DNA of 64,000 nucleotides from JBGTFE01 sp036403235 (GCA_036403235.1 DASWRI010000026.1:62001-126000); one strand, 5' to 3'. Shown: positions 17,508 to 25,253, numbered from the stretch's first letter. The notes: generated by a model not told the origin, from the letters alone. A program made the numbers and translations.

Positions 17508-18089
17508 TTATTTACCTGCCTGTTTGGACGAAGCGCCCAGTTTGTTAAAGTCTTCCTGCATCATCTCGTCGAGCAGTTTCAATATTTTCGGCAGTAATGT
17601 CTGCTGCGCCGCCTGCATCGATTCGGCGACAAGCTGCGGCATCGTGCTGATAACTTTCTGCCCGGTTTCGGATTTGTAAAAAGTCACCAAATCGGCCAGC
17701 TCTTTTTCGGTAAAGAATTTATCGTATAACGGATAAACCGTCTCTTCGATATACTGCGAATAATTCACCGCCAGCGGCAGACGCTCGCGAAATCTTTTAC
17801 TGAAAGCCTGAAAGCTTTGGTCTACGGCAGCACCGAGTTTTTCTCTTTCTCGCGGCGTCAAATTCGGATTATTTTCCAAAGTGCGTCGGAAAGCGATGGG
17901 ATATGTAACTTCCATCGATTTGAGCATCGTGTCGGTAATTTCGACTATTTGCTTATCCATTTTCATCACGGCGATGATTTCGGCAATCAGCTTTCGCTTT
18001 TCTTCCGGGATAGTATTTTGCGCTTTTGCCAGCGAAGATGCGCCGGCAATTAAAAGCAGAGCGAGAATCAGATGAGTGATTATCTTCAT
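17508..18089 (-). CDS. Exported DUF2059 protein inserted among shell genes
   Basis: 193 aa. A clear signal peptide (about 1-23, LILALLLIAGASSLAKA) marks it as exported, so it cannot be microcompartment cargo. The body is helical with the DUF2059 signature (YDKFFTEKELADLVTFYKSETGQKV). DUF2059 has no settled function. It is tightly packed between two BMC-P genes, 16 bp after one and 1 bp before the other. It is therefore transcribed with them, but the functional link is unclear. Confidence 0.85.
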   Translation of the reverse strand: MKIITHLILALLLIAGASSLAKAQNTIPEEKRKLIAEIIAVMKMDKQIVEITDTMLKSMEVTYPIAFRRTLENNPNLTPREREKLGAAVDQSFQAFSKRFRERLPLAVNYSQYIEETVYPLYDKFFTEKELADLVTFYKSETGQKVISTMPQLVAESMQAAQQTLLPKILKLLDEMMQEDFNKLGASSKQAGK

Positions 18090-18105
18090 ATTTTTATGTG
18101 GTTAA

Positions 18106-18369
18106 TTAAAAATCAATCGTATCGATGACGCCGACGATGGCCGAATCGACCGGGCAATCCTTGTTGCCTTCGGCCAGACGCGCCGACGAACCGGCGACAA
18201 TCAGAACTTTTTCGTGAAAGCCCGCGCCGACCGTATCGACCGCGACAATGTAGCCGCTCTGGTCTGTGCCGTCGAGATTTATCGGCTTCACGATAAGAAG
18301 CTTTTTGCCGTTCAAACGCTCGTCTTTCTGCGTCGAAACGACGGTACCTAAAATTCTGGCTATTATCAT
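18106..18369 (-). CDS. BMC-P shell vertex protein (EutN/CcmL family), copy 3
   Basis: 87 aa, the shortest and most canonical copy. MIIARILGTVVSTQKDERLN begins the barrel, VAVDTVGAGFHEKVLIVAGSS is the diagnostic turn and PVDSAIVGVIDTID is the last strand. It would form pentamers at shell vertices. It sits immediately downstream of the BMC-H gene, separated by a GGTCAGT hairpin. Confidence 0.94.
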   Translation of the reverse strand: MIIARILGTVVSTQKDERLNGKKLLIVKPINLDGTDQSGYIVAVDTVGAGFHEKVLIVAGSSARLAEGNKDCPVDSAIVGVIDTIDF

Positions 18370-18373
18370 TTCT

Positions 18374-18434
18374 AGTGGTCAGCCGTCAGTGGTCAGTGGT
18401 CAGTAAAATCAGAAATCCTCTGACCACCGACCGC
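18374..18434. repeat. GGTCAGT heptamer inverted repeat between BMC-H and BMC-P
   Basis: AGTGGTCAGCCGTCAGTGG (left) and CTCTGACCACCGACCGCT (right) are inverted. The right arm begins at the BMC-H stop codon. It may reduce downstream transcription so that the abundant hexamer exceeds the pentamers. That effect is inference. Confidence 0.7.
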
Positions 18435-18712
18435 TATTTCATAACTATCGGCAATGTCTCATCGACGCTCGCGTGCGGGCGCGGGATAACGTGAACCGAA
18501 ACCAATTCGCCGACGCGGCGGGCGGCCGCTGCTCCGGCGTCCGTCGCCGCTTTGACGGCCGCGACGTCGCCGCGCACGATTGCCGTGACAAAGCCGGCGC
18601 CGATTTTTTCGTAGCCGACGAGCTGCACGTTGGCGGCCTTGACCATCGCGTCAGCCGCTTCAATCATCGCCACCAGACCTTTACATTCGACCATTCCTAA
18701 TGCTTCCTGCAT
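18434..18712 (-). CDS. BMC-H hexameric shell protein
   Basis: 92 aa single BMC domain covering most of the protein (EALGMVECKGLVAMIEAADA to VHVIPRPHASVD). The pore loop is around KIGAGF, near the KIGSG loop of many facet proteins. Hexamers tile the flat facets. An AGGAG site lies before the ATG. It is the only BMC-H and no BMC-T (tandem trimer) is visible, so this shell would be built from one hexamer and three pentamer types unless others are encoded elsewhere. The aldolase gene lies 52 bp upstream. Confidence 0.96.
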   Translation of the reverse strand: MQEALGMVECKGLVAMIEAADAMVKAANVQLVGYEKIGAGFVTAIVRGDVAAVKAATDAGAAAARRVGELVSVHVIPRPHASVDETLPIVMK

Positions 18713-18764
18713 TCCAAGTTTCTCCTAAAAAATTATAAGTAAGATTGTTAAAGAAAATGCTAGT

Positions 18765-19550
18765 TTAACTCAATTTGGCTGCCTGCGACAAAAGCTCAAT
18801 CAATTCCTCGCGCGTGAAGGAAATTTTCGAGCCGTTCGAGCCGCCGTGAACTTCGCAGCCGATTCCGGTGTCCTGCAGATATCCGCACGACTGGCAGCGC
18901 GCCGCTTCGGTCAAATATCCGGCTTTTTCGCGAATATTGATAAGTTTTTCAATCGCATCTTGCGGCAAATCGTTCGCGCCGCCCAAAGCTTTGGCCAAAA
19001 TCGCGATTTTCGCCGTGTGTTCCAGCGTTTCCAGACGGTCAAACGCCTGCCACAAATCTTCGCCGTATGCGACCGCGCCGTGATTTGCCATCAAAAGCGC
19101 GTTGTGATGCTCGACGAACGGCTTCATCGATTCGGTCAACTCATTCGTCGAAGGCGTTCCGTAACCGGTCAGCGGAACGCATCCCAGAGTTAAAATCACT
19201 TCGGACAAAATCGGCTGGTCAATCGCCAGCCCGGCGACGGCGAAAGCAGTTCCGTGCGGCGGGTGCGCGTGGCAGACGGCTTTTATGTCCGGTCGCATTT
19301 TGTAAATCAAAAGATGCATCGCCAGCTCCGACGAGGCTTTTTTGTCGTTCAGCGGCTTCCCTTCCAAATCGGTTATCGCCAGAGAATCCTCGGTCATACG
19401 ACCTTTCGAAGTCATCGTCGGCGTCGCCAGCACGCGGTTTTCGTCCAGGCGAATGCTCACATTGCCGTCCGACGAAACGACGTAGCTTCGTTCATAGAGC
19501 AATTTTCCGACTTCGATGATGAGTTTTCTGGCGTTGGATTCGTCCATCAA
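18765..19550 (-). CDS. Class II (zinc) aldolase, L-fuculose-phosphate aldolase-like, probable microcompartment cargo
   Basis: 261 aa. The class II aldolase/adducin fold has the zinc ligands His94, His96 (AVCHAHPPHG) and His157 (MANHGAV) and the catalytic Glu75 (SSELAMH). Relatives split fuculose or rhamnulose 1-phosphate into DHAP and lactaldehyde, and this fits an aldehyde-handling microcompartment. After the catalytic domain come a Cys-bearing linker (Cys219, Cys222, Cys232) and a terminal amphipathic helix (about 243-260, ISFTREELIELLSQAAKLS) that looks like an encapsulation peptide. The true sugar substrate is not shown by the sequence. Confidence 0.92.
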   Translation of the reverse strand: MMDESNARKLIIEVGKLLYERSYVVSSDGNVSIRLDENRVLATPTMTSKGRMTEDSLAITDLEGKPLNDKKASSELAMHLLIYKMRPDIKAVCHAHPPHGTAFAVAGLAIDQPILSEVILTLGCVPLTGYGTPSTNELTESMKPFVEHHNALLMANHGAVAYGEDLWQAFDRLETLEHTAKIAILAKALGGANDLPQDAIEKLINIREKAGYLTEAARCQSCGYLQDTGIGCEVHGGSNGSKISFTREELIELLSQAAKLS

Positions 19551-19553
19551 AAA

Positions 19554-20054
19554 TTAGTAAATAGTAAAACTGTATGCGACGGTTTTGGTCACGGAATAAG
19601 ACGCGCCGTTTATTTTTGCCGGTTCAAATTTGATTTGTCTGGCCGCGGCGATGGCCTGTTCGGTCAAACCGTCGGGCAGACTGCTTACGGTCGAGATGCT
19701 TCCGATTGTTCCCGCCGCGGTAAAGGTAACTTTGAGCGAAACCGTTCCCTGCACGTTGTTTGCGCGCGCTTCGTCCGTGTATAGCGCCCGCGGTTTGGAG
19801 AGAATTTTTAACTGAGTTACCGCACCGGATTTTTTGCCTTCTCCAAAATTATTTACGCTATCGACAGCGTCCCCGTTTCCGCCTTCGATTGCGTTAGCGA
19901 AATTCATATCGCGTTTGGGCGGATTAAGCAGTTTTACAACTGTTTGATTTTTATTCGCGGGAATTTCGTTTCGGAAAACATTCGAAATTAATAAACCGAG
20001 CGCAAACGCCAGCGCAAACGAAACGATTTTCGACCAGAAATTTTTACAGCACAT
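19554..20054 (-). CDS. TonB C-terminal-domain protein with MCCK-type anchor
   Basis: 166 aa. The N-terminus is MCCKNFWSKI followed by a membrane segment (VSFALAFALGLLISNVF), then a linker and a TonB-like C-terminal domain (KPRALYTDEARANNVQGTVS ... AARQIKFEPAK). TonB domains contact outer-membrane receptors. The lack of a long Pro-rich spacer suggests a short periplasmic reach. It lies 3 bp upstream of the aldolase gene, so it is in the same transcript. The next two genes upstream share its N-terminal module. Confidence 0.85.
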   Translation of the reverse strand: MCCKNFWSKIVSFALAFALGLLISNVFRNEIPANKNQTVVKLLNPPKRDMNFANAIEGGNGDAVDSVNNFGEGKKSGAVTQLKILSKPRALYTDEARANNVQGTVSLKVTFTAAGTIGSISTVSSLPDGLTEQAIAAARQIKFEPAKINGASYSVTKTVAYSFTIY

Positions 20055-20058
20055 AATC

Positions 20059-20421
20059 TTATTTTTGCCCTTTCGATTCGTAACAATGTTCTTTATGAAT
20101 CAAAATCCGGTATTGATAACGGTCTTTCGAAGACCTGTAGAGCGATTTGTCCGTCTTTTCGGCGCTCTTTATCGCTTTTTCAAGCTCCGCCGCTTTTTTC
20201 GATTCGCTTTTCCCGGCCTGTTCTGCCGGAACGGAAATTTTCCCCTCGCTTAAAAGCTGATATTGCAAGTCGGCGTCGTCCGGCACGCAGTTTAATTTCT
20301 CGGCAACGGTCGTTTCCTCCGGCGGCGCTTTTTCCGAAACCGTCAAGTTATAGGTAAAAATACCGAACCAAAAAGTCAGACATAATATTACGATTTTCTT
20401 TCCAAAACCTTGACCGCGCAT
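20059..20421 (-). CDS. Small membrane-anchored protein of unknown function
   Basis: 120 aa, not recognised. The N-terminus MRGQGFGKKIVILCLTFWFG is a variant of the MCCK anchor found in both neighbours. A periplasmic part follows with a Glu/Lys-rich helix (about 65-90) and an end containing Tyr, Arg and two Cys (CVPDD and HCYESKGQK). It is 4 bp upstream of the TonB-domain gene. Being the middle member of a trio suggests one envelope system, but its role is unknown. Confidence 0.7.
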   Translation of the reverse strand: MRGQGFGKKIVILCLTFWFGIFTYNLTVSEKAPPEETTVAEKLNCVPDDADLQYQLLSEGKISVPAEQAGKSESKKAAELEKAIKSAEKTDKSLYRSSKDRYQYRILIHKEHCYESKGQK

Positions 20422-20448
20422 GGCATACCTCTTTTCTTAAAAAACTAA

Positions 20449-20499
20449 ACCACAGATTAACATAAGTCAAAAAAATGTTCACTTATATTAATCTGTGGT
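20449..20499. repeat. Hairpin with ACCACAGATTAA arms
   Basis: AACCACAGATTAACATAAGT and ACTTATATTAATCTGTGG are inverted with about 13 nt between them and one bulge. It is related in style to the ACCACGGAGACACGG element at 23408-23484. It lies between two co-directional genes and could act as an attenuator. Confidence 0.7.
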
Positions 20500-20523
20500 C
20501 GGAATTTTTGCGAAAAGCCAGTT

Positions 20524-20856
20524 TTAATCCTGTGTTTTTAAAGTCGTCACGGGCACTTCTTTAATTACCAGCTTTTTTGCTTTTGGCGGAAGCGGCGGCA
20601 GAGGTCTGTCTAAATCTTCGCTGAGATTTTGATTTTCCGTCTCAGACAATTGTCGTTTCAGGCGATTGTTTTCTTCGCGCAACTGTTGATTTTCAAATTC
20701 CAGTCGCTGGTGATATTCCTGATGTCTTCTCCAGCCGTCGCGCCTGAATTGAAAATTCGGCGCGGCAATCGAAACAAAAAAGCTCGCAATAAAAAGTCCG
20801 AACGCAAACGTCAGGAAAAATGGTAAAATTCTTTTCAAAAAACCTTTACAACACAT
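20524..20856 (-). CDS. Small membrane-anchored coiled-coil protein of unknown function
   Basis: 110 aa, not recognised. It has an MCCKGFLKRI anchor and membrane segment (LPFFLTFAFGLFIASFF), then a coiled coil (about 48-75, EYHQRLEFENQQLREENNRL) and a Pro-rich end (RPLPPLPPKAKK). It shares the anchor with the next two genes downstream. It begins 29 bp after the rex stop, so it is likely in the rex transcript. Confidence 0.72.
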   Translation of the reverse strand: MCCKGFLKRILPFFLTFAFGLFIASFFVSIAAPNFQFRRDGWRRHQEYHQRLEFENQQLREENNRLKRQLSETENQNLSEDLDRPLPPLPPKAKKLVIKEVPVTTLKTQD

Positions 20857-20885
20857 TGATTAATACCCCTTAAAATAAAAAATAA

Positions 20886-21569
20886 TTACTTGCTTTTACG
20901 CCGTCCGTCAGATTTCGGTTTCAAATTCTTTCCGTTTGAAGCGGCCGGCTGAGCCAGAAAATATGACAGGCTTTCGAGTGAAATAGTCAAATCTACCGTT
21001 TTCAGCTTAACGTCGGTTTCGACGCGCAGAGGCGTCGGCGCAAAATTCATCACGGCTTTGATTCCCGCTTTTGTAATCTGCTCCAGAACGCTCTGGGCAA
21101 ATTGTGCGGGAACGGCAATAACCGCTACATCTATATTATCTTTTTCTGCGATTTCCGCAAAGTTTTTTATGTCGAAAATTTCCACCTCGCCGGCCTTCTG
21201 TCCGATTTTGCCCGCGTCGGCGTCAAAAAGCGCGACGACCGTAAAATTTGACTGCGTAAAACCGTAGTAATCGGTTAAGGCCAGCCCGAGGCGTCCCGCG
21301 CCGATAATCGCGACGCGATGCTCTTTCGTCAACCCCAGAATTTTTGTCAGGTGGTCGCGGAGACTTTCGACGTAATAGCCGACGCCGCGCACGCCGAATT
21401 CCCCGAAATATGCCAAATCCTTGCGAATTTGCGCCGAATTTAAGTGAAACTGTTTGGCGAGCTTGTCGGACGAGACGGTTTTTGCGCCGTCCGCCGCGAG
21501 CGCGTTGAGACAGCGCAGATAGACGCTCAGGCGATTGGTTGTCAGTTCCGAGATTTTTTCAACCTTCAT
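20886..21569 (-). CDS. rex: Redox-sensing transcriptional repressor Rex
   Basis: 227 aa. An N-terminal winged helix (about 1-80, with SAQIRKDLAYFGEFGVRGVG, the Rex signature) is followed by a Rossmann domain with GAGRLG (90-95). Rex reads the NADH/NAD+ ratio and leaves DNA when NADH is high. It is the upstream gene of the leftward run that includes the microcompartment genes. A palindrome matching the Rex operator lies 68 bp upstream of the start. The tail after 215 is Lys-rich. Confidence 0.95.
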   Translation of the reverse strand: MKVEKISELTTNRLSVYLRCLNALAADGAKTVSSDKLAKQFHLNSAQIRKDLAYFGEFGVRGVGYYVESLRDHLTKILGLTKEHRVAIIGAGRLGLALTDYYGFTQSNFTVVALFDADAGKIGQKAGEVEIFDIKNFAEIAEKDNIDVAVIAVPAQFAQSVLEQITKAGIKAVMNFAPTPLRVETDVKLKTVDLTISLESLSYFLAQPAASNGKNLKPKSDGRRKSK

Positions 21570-21592
21570 TTTTGTAAAAACGGGGAAAGCCT

Positions 21593-21619
21593 TTTATACA
21601 AATTTTATTTTATTGCCAA
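21593..21619 (-). promoter_or_regulatory. Candidate rex promoter
   Basis: Reading leftward, TTGGCA (21619-21614) and TATAAA (21598-21593) are spaced by 15 nt, a little short, placing transcription start about 20 nt before the rex ATG at 21569. It is plausible but unproven. Confidence 0.4.
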
Positions 21620-21636
21620 TTTGCCCGATAAGCAAA

Positions 21637-21650
21637 GTGAAAATATTCAC
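21637..21650. promoter_or_regulatory. Rex operator (ROP) candidate
   Basis: GTGAAAATATTCAC is a perfect 5+5 palindrome (GTGAA-N4-TTCAC) matching the core of the known Rex box TTGTGAA-N4-TTCACAA. It sits between divergent rex and ruvA, 18 nt upstream of the candidate rex -35 box. It also overlaps a weak rightward -10-like TATTCA with TTGCCC 17 nt earlier. Confidence 0.7.
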
Positions 21651-21736
21651 AGACCGCCTTATTGATGATGAAAATCTTTTTTGTCGTTGCCCTAAAAAAG
21701 GATATTTATTACAATTTATGTTTCAAGTGTGAAACA

Positions 21737-22357
21737 ATGATAGCATATATCTCCGGTAAACTTTTAGAAAAACAGGCAAATACGGTCATCGTCGACGTCG
21801 GCGGCGTCGGTTATGAAATATCGATTCCGCTTTCGACTTTTTATGAAATCGGCGACGTCGATTCGGAAATTTCGCTGCGCATCTACACGCACGTCCGCGA
21901 AGACGCGCTTCAGCTTTTCGGTTTCAAAACCGAGCGCGAGCGGCAGCTTTATCTGAAACTGATTTCCGTTCAGGGAATCGGCGCCAAAAGCGGCATCACG
22001 ATGCTTTCGGGAATGAGCGCGGACGAGATTATCGTCGCCATCCGGACGGACAATCTGGCGCGTCTGACCTCGATTCCCGGCGTCGGGAGAAAAACCGCCG
22101 AAAGATTAGTCATCGAGCTGCGCGACAAGTTAAACGACCTTTCGTCAGCCGCGACGCAGCAGCAGTTAGCGACCGCCGCGAGCGGCGCAAACGTTCCAAT
22201 CGACGCGGTTTACGACGACGCGCTGTCGGCTCTGACGAATCTCGGTTATCAAAGAAATGCGGCCGAAAAAGCGTTGAAACAGGCCGTTCAGGACGGAACC
22301 GAAATGAGCGTGCAGAAATTACTGAGAAAGAGCCTGCAGCTGCTGGCAAAAGGTTAA
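21737..22357 (+). CDS. ruvA: Holliday junction helicase subunit RuvA
   Basis: 206 aa. The start MIAYISGKLLEKQANTVIVD at 21737 matches the family N-terminus, and the 25 codons upstream in frame do not belong. It has an OB-fold domain, two helix-hairpin-helix motifs (LISVQGIGAKSG and LTSIPGVGRKTAERLVIELR) and a C-terminal three-helix domain that binds RuvB. RuvA tetramers grip the junction for RuvB. It is 5 bp from ruvB in an operon. Confidence 0.96.
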   Translation: MIAYISGKLLEKQANTVIVDVGGVGYEISIPLSTFYEIGDVDSEISLRIYTHVREDALQLFGFKTERERQLYLKLISVQGIGAKSGITMLSGMSADEIIVAIRTDNLARLTSIPGVGRKTAERLVIELRDKLNDLSSAATQQQLATAASGANVPIDAVYDDALSALTNLGYQRNAAEKALKQAVQDGTEMSVQKLLRKSLQLLAKG

Positions 22358-22362
22358 ATTAA

Positions 22363-23403
22363 ATGACTGAAGACCTTGAAACAATCGATAACCGCACCGG
22401 AACCGCTTTAGACGAAGAAAAGCAGTTCGAGCTCTCTCTGCGCCCGACGCGGCTCGGCGAATATATCGGGCAGGCGAAAGCAAAAGACAATCTGCGAATT
22501 TTTATGAAGGCCGCGCTCTCGCGTCGCGAAGCGCTCGACCACGTTCTTTTGTTCGGGCCTCCGGGCGTCGGCAAAACGACCCTGTCGGTCATTATCGCCA
22601 ACGAAATGGGCGCTGAATTAAAATCGACGGCCGGGCCGATTATCGAAAAAGCCGGAGACCTGGCGGCGATTCTGACAAATCTGCAGGAAGGCGACGTGCT
22701 TTTTATCGACGAGATTCACCGTTTGAACCCGGCCATCGAGGAAGTTCTCTATCCGGCGATGGAGGATTACAATCTCGATTTGATGATTGGCCAGGGAACG
22801 GCGGCGCGCTCGATAAAACTTGAGCTGCCGAAATTTACGCTCGTCGGCGCGACGACCCGGCCGGGACTCATCACCGCGCCGCTGAGAGGACGTTTCGGCA
22901 TTATTTTCCACCTCGATTTTTACAACATCGACGATTTGCAGACGATTATCAAACGCTCGGCGGAAATTTTAAACGTCGAAATCGACGAAAGCGGCGCAAA
23001 CGAAATCGCGCGCCGCTCGCGCGGAACTCCCCGCATCGCCAATCGACTGCTGCGACGCGTGCGCGATTACGCCGAAGTCGATTACGACGGGCGCGTGACC
23101 GAAGCGGTGGCGATGGACGCGCTCAACCGGATGGAAGTCGACACCTACGGTTTGGATGAAATCGACCGCAAGCTTTTGATGACAATCATCGAAAAATTCG
23201 ACGGCGGGCCGGTCGGTCTGGGAACGATTTCGGCATCGATTCACGAGGAAAAAGATTCGATTGAAGAAATTATCGAGCCGTATCTGATTCAAATCGGCTT
23301 TCTGAACCGCACGCCGCGCGGCCGCATGGTGACGCGTCGCGCGTATGAACATTTCGGCCTCGACGCGCTTCTGAAAATAAAAACGCCGAGCTTGTTTGAG
23401 TAA
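22363..23403 (+). CDS. ruvB: Holliday junction branch-migration ATPase RuvB
   Basis: 346 aa AAA+ motor. Walker A is GPPGVGKT (65-72), Walker B FIDEIHRLNP, sensor 1 GATTRPG, arginine-finger region APLRGRFG, and a C-terminal winged helix with TPRGRMVTRRAYEHFG. RuvB pumps DNA through the junction in recombination repair. It follows ruvA by 5 bp. Confidence 0.98.
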   Translation: MTEDLETIDNRTGTALDEEKQFELSLRPTRLGEYIGQAKAKDNLRIFMKAALSRREALDHVLLFGPPGVGKTTLSVIIANEMGAELKSTAGPIIEKAGDLAAILTNLQEGDVLFIDEIHRLNPAIEEVLYPAMEDYNLDLMIGQGTAARSIKLELPKFTLVGATTRPGLITAPLRGRFGIIFHLDFYNIDDLQTIIKRSAEILNVEIDESGANEIARRSRGTPRIANRLLRRVRDYAEVDYDGRVTEAVAMDALNRMEVDTYGLDEIDRKLLMTIIEKFDGGPVGLGTISASIHEEKDSIEEIIEPYLIQIGFLNRTPRGRMVTRRAYEHFGLDALLKIKTPSLFE

Positions 23404-23407
23404 AAAA

Positions 23408-23484
23408 TTTAACCACGGAGACACGGAGGAGATTCAAACAGGATAAATTGTTTTTTTCTTGTCTCCAGTGTCTCTGTGGTTAAA
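23408..23484. repeat. ACCACGGAGACACGGAG inverted repeat after ruvB
   Basis: TTTAACCACGGAGACACGG (left) and CAGTGTCTCTGTGGTTAAA (right) form a long stem with about 30 nt between. It fills the gap after ruvB and may be a terminator-like hairpin, though no uridine tract follows. A worn copy is seen at about 781-818. Confidence 0.75.
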
Positions 23485-23531
23485 TTTTCTTCCCTTTTGC
23501 CCAATTTAACGCTTTAAGACATAATATCTGC

Positions 23532-25187
23532 ATGATGTTGAAACAATTCCTGCTTTTGAGTTTTTTTGTCTTACTTTTCACCGCTAATCTTTTTGCCCAG
23601 AACAAGTTTGAAGGCTACAACATTCTGCTCGACGCGCCGGATACGCAACGCGGCGCAACGTGCGCGATTCGATACGCGCCGACGACGACGGCCGTGACGA
23701 TTACCGATTTGAATCCGGCGACACCGATGAACGTTTCGGCCTGCAGCGGTTCGGGCACGACCGTCGCGCGAAGCGGCGCAAATTACACGATGCGCGCCAA
23801 CGCCGGAAACGCCAAATGGTGTTTTCAGGGCGAAGACAAAAAATATCGAATCTCGTTCGTCGGCGACCAGTATACGGGAAGCGTGATTTACGAATGGCCG
23901 GCGACGCCCGACGAAAAAACGCTCGGTTTTTACAACGTCAAAGATTTGGGCGCGGTCGGCGACGGGCGCACCGACGACACGACGGCCATCAGAAGCGCGC
24001 TCGCTTTTATCGCGACGCGCAACGGCGGAATTTTGACATTTCCCGAAGGCGAATACATCGTCAATTCGCCGCTGACTCTGCCTTCGGGCATTATCATTCA
24101 GGGCGTCAACGGGCTTCATTCGGGCGCTTCGACCAATAATTTGACGCAGCGCAACACGAGCCGCATCACGCTCGGCGGAATCGACCGCGCCTTGTTTAAA
24201 TTGGGCGAATGCACGGAAAAAGTCTCAATCCGCGACATCGAGCTGTACGCGCAGAATTCGCAAAACACATACGGCATCGAGGCCGTCGGCGCGTATACGT
24301 CTTCGCAGGGTTTCAGCTTTGATAATATTTCGTTCAATAATTTCTATCGCGGCATCTACGCGCACGGGCTGAACGTGACCAATCAGTTGTGGCAGTTCGA
24401 CTACATAAAGGTCAATCAGTGTCGCTTTATCTACAACAGCGACGCGGGAATTTACACGAACGTAAAAAATTCCGACTGGGAAATCGAAGGCTGTCTGTTT
24501 ATCAATCCAAAGCGAACCCCGACGCAAAGGGCCGATTCGATGAGCTTCGAGCACGGCGGCATCATTATGATTCAGGACACGTTCGGCGGCGGTTTTGCGG
24601 GCGCGCTCGGCGGGACTTTTATCAATATTCTGGACAACACGAATCTGACGGTTCTCAATTCGCAGACCGAATCGATGACGAACGCGTTTTATTACAACGA
24701 GGCGAACAATCCATATGCCGGCGATTATTCCTACCCGATAACGTTTGTCAACTGCATTTTCGGCGACCCGATTACGTTTAATGCGCGCCGCACGTTTGTC
24801 TCGACCGGAAATCTATATCTCGGCAACACATTCCGCGCCGACGAGCGTCTCCGGGTATATTCGACCGGCGACCGTTTCTGCTACGACGGCGCTACTTTAG
24901 GCTGCGTCGGCGCGGCGAAAAACAATTTCGACAAAGCGCAGATAATTTTTATGACCGGCCAGCCCGACGACCGAAATATTCCCGGACACCCGACGCTTTT
25001 CGGAACCGACGTGCAGTTTAACGGCACGGTTCAGATGCCTTCGTTTCTGCAAACGGCGCTGCCGAACGGCAAGCCGAACGGCTCGCTCGTCTACTGCTCA
25101 AACTGCCGACGCTCGACCACGCCCTGTCAGGGCGGCGGAACGGGCGCGCCCGCAATGGTCGTCAACAATCAATGGAGTTGTTTGTAA
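23532..25187 (+). CDS. Exported pectate-lyase-superfamily (beta-helix) protein
   Basis: 551 aa with a signal peptide (about 1-22, ending NLFAQ). The first ~120 residues form a small Cys-containing domain. Then YNVKDLGAVGDGRTDDTTAI (about 135-155) and LTFPEGEYIVNSPLTLPSG open a right-handed beta-helix of the Pectate_lyase_3/GH28-like type. The helix continues with Asn-rich turns to about residue 480. The C-terminal part has paired Cys (CSNCRRSTTPC). Such proteins bind or cleave polysaccharides or are surface appendage-like. No catalytic residues can be assigned from the sequence alone. Confidence 0.8.
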   Translation: MMLKQFLLLSFFVLLFTANLFAQNKFEGYNILLDAPDTQRGATCAIRYAPTTTAVTITDLNPATPMNVSACSGSGTTVARSGANYTMRANAGNAKWCFQGEDKKYRISFVGDQYTGSVIYEWPATPDEKTLGFYNVKDLGAVGDGRTDDTTAIRSALAFIATRNGGILTFPEGEYIVNSPLTLPSGIIIQGVNGLHSGASTNNLTQRNTSRITLGGIDRALFKLGECTEKVSIRDIELYAQNSQNTYGIEAVGAYTSSQGFSFDNISFNNFYRGIYAHGLNVTNQLWQFDYIKVNQCRFIYNSDAGIYTNVKNSDWEIEGCLFINPKRTPTQRADSMSFEHGGIIMIQDTFGGGFAGALGGTFINILDNTNLTVLNSQTESMTNAFYYNEANNPYAGDYSYPITFVNCIFGDPITFNARRTFVSTGNLYLGNTFRADERLRVYSTGDRFCYDGATLGCVGAAKNNFDKAQIIFMTGQPDDRNIPGHPTLFGTDVQFNGTVQMPSFLQTALPNGKPNGSLVYCSNCRRSTTPCQGGGTGAPAMVVNNQWSCL

Positions 25188-25242
25188 GTTGATAGTTGAT
25201 AGTTGATAGTTTGTTTTTTTACTATCACTTTCCACTTTCAAC
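25187..25242. repeat. GTTGATA heptamer inverted repeat
   Basis: AGTTGATAGTTGATAGTTG is three tandem heptamers. The right arm is ACTATCACTTTCCACTTTCA then ACTT. It fills the gap after the beta-helix gene. Confidence 0.7.
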
Positions 25243-25253
25243 TTTTTTGAGCG

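Noticed and set aside
16533..21569. Aldehyde dehydrogenase, alcohol dehydrogenase or phosphotransacylase in the microcompartment locus
   Set aside because: None of the genes in this run has the matching motifs, and none was found elsewhere in the window.
21662..21736. 25-residue N-terminal extension of RuvA
   Set aside because: RuvA proteins begin at MIAYISG, and the added residues are not related to the family.
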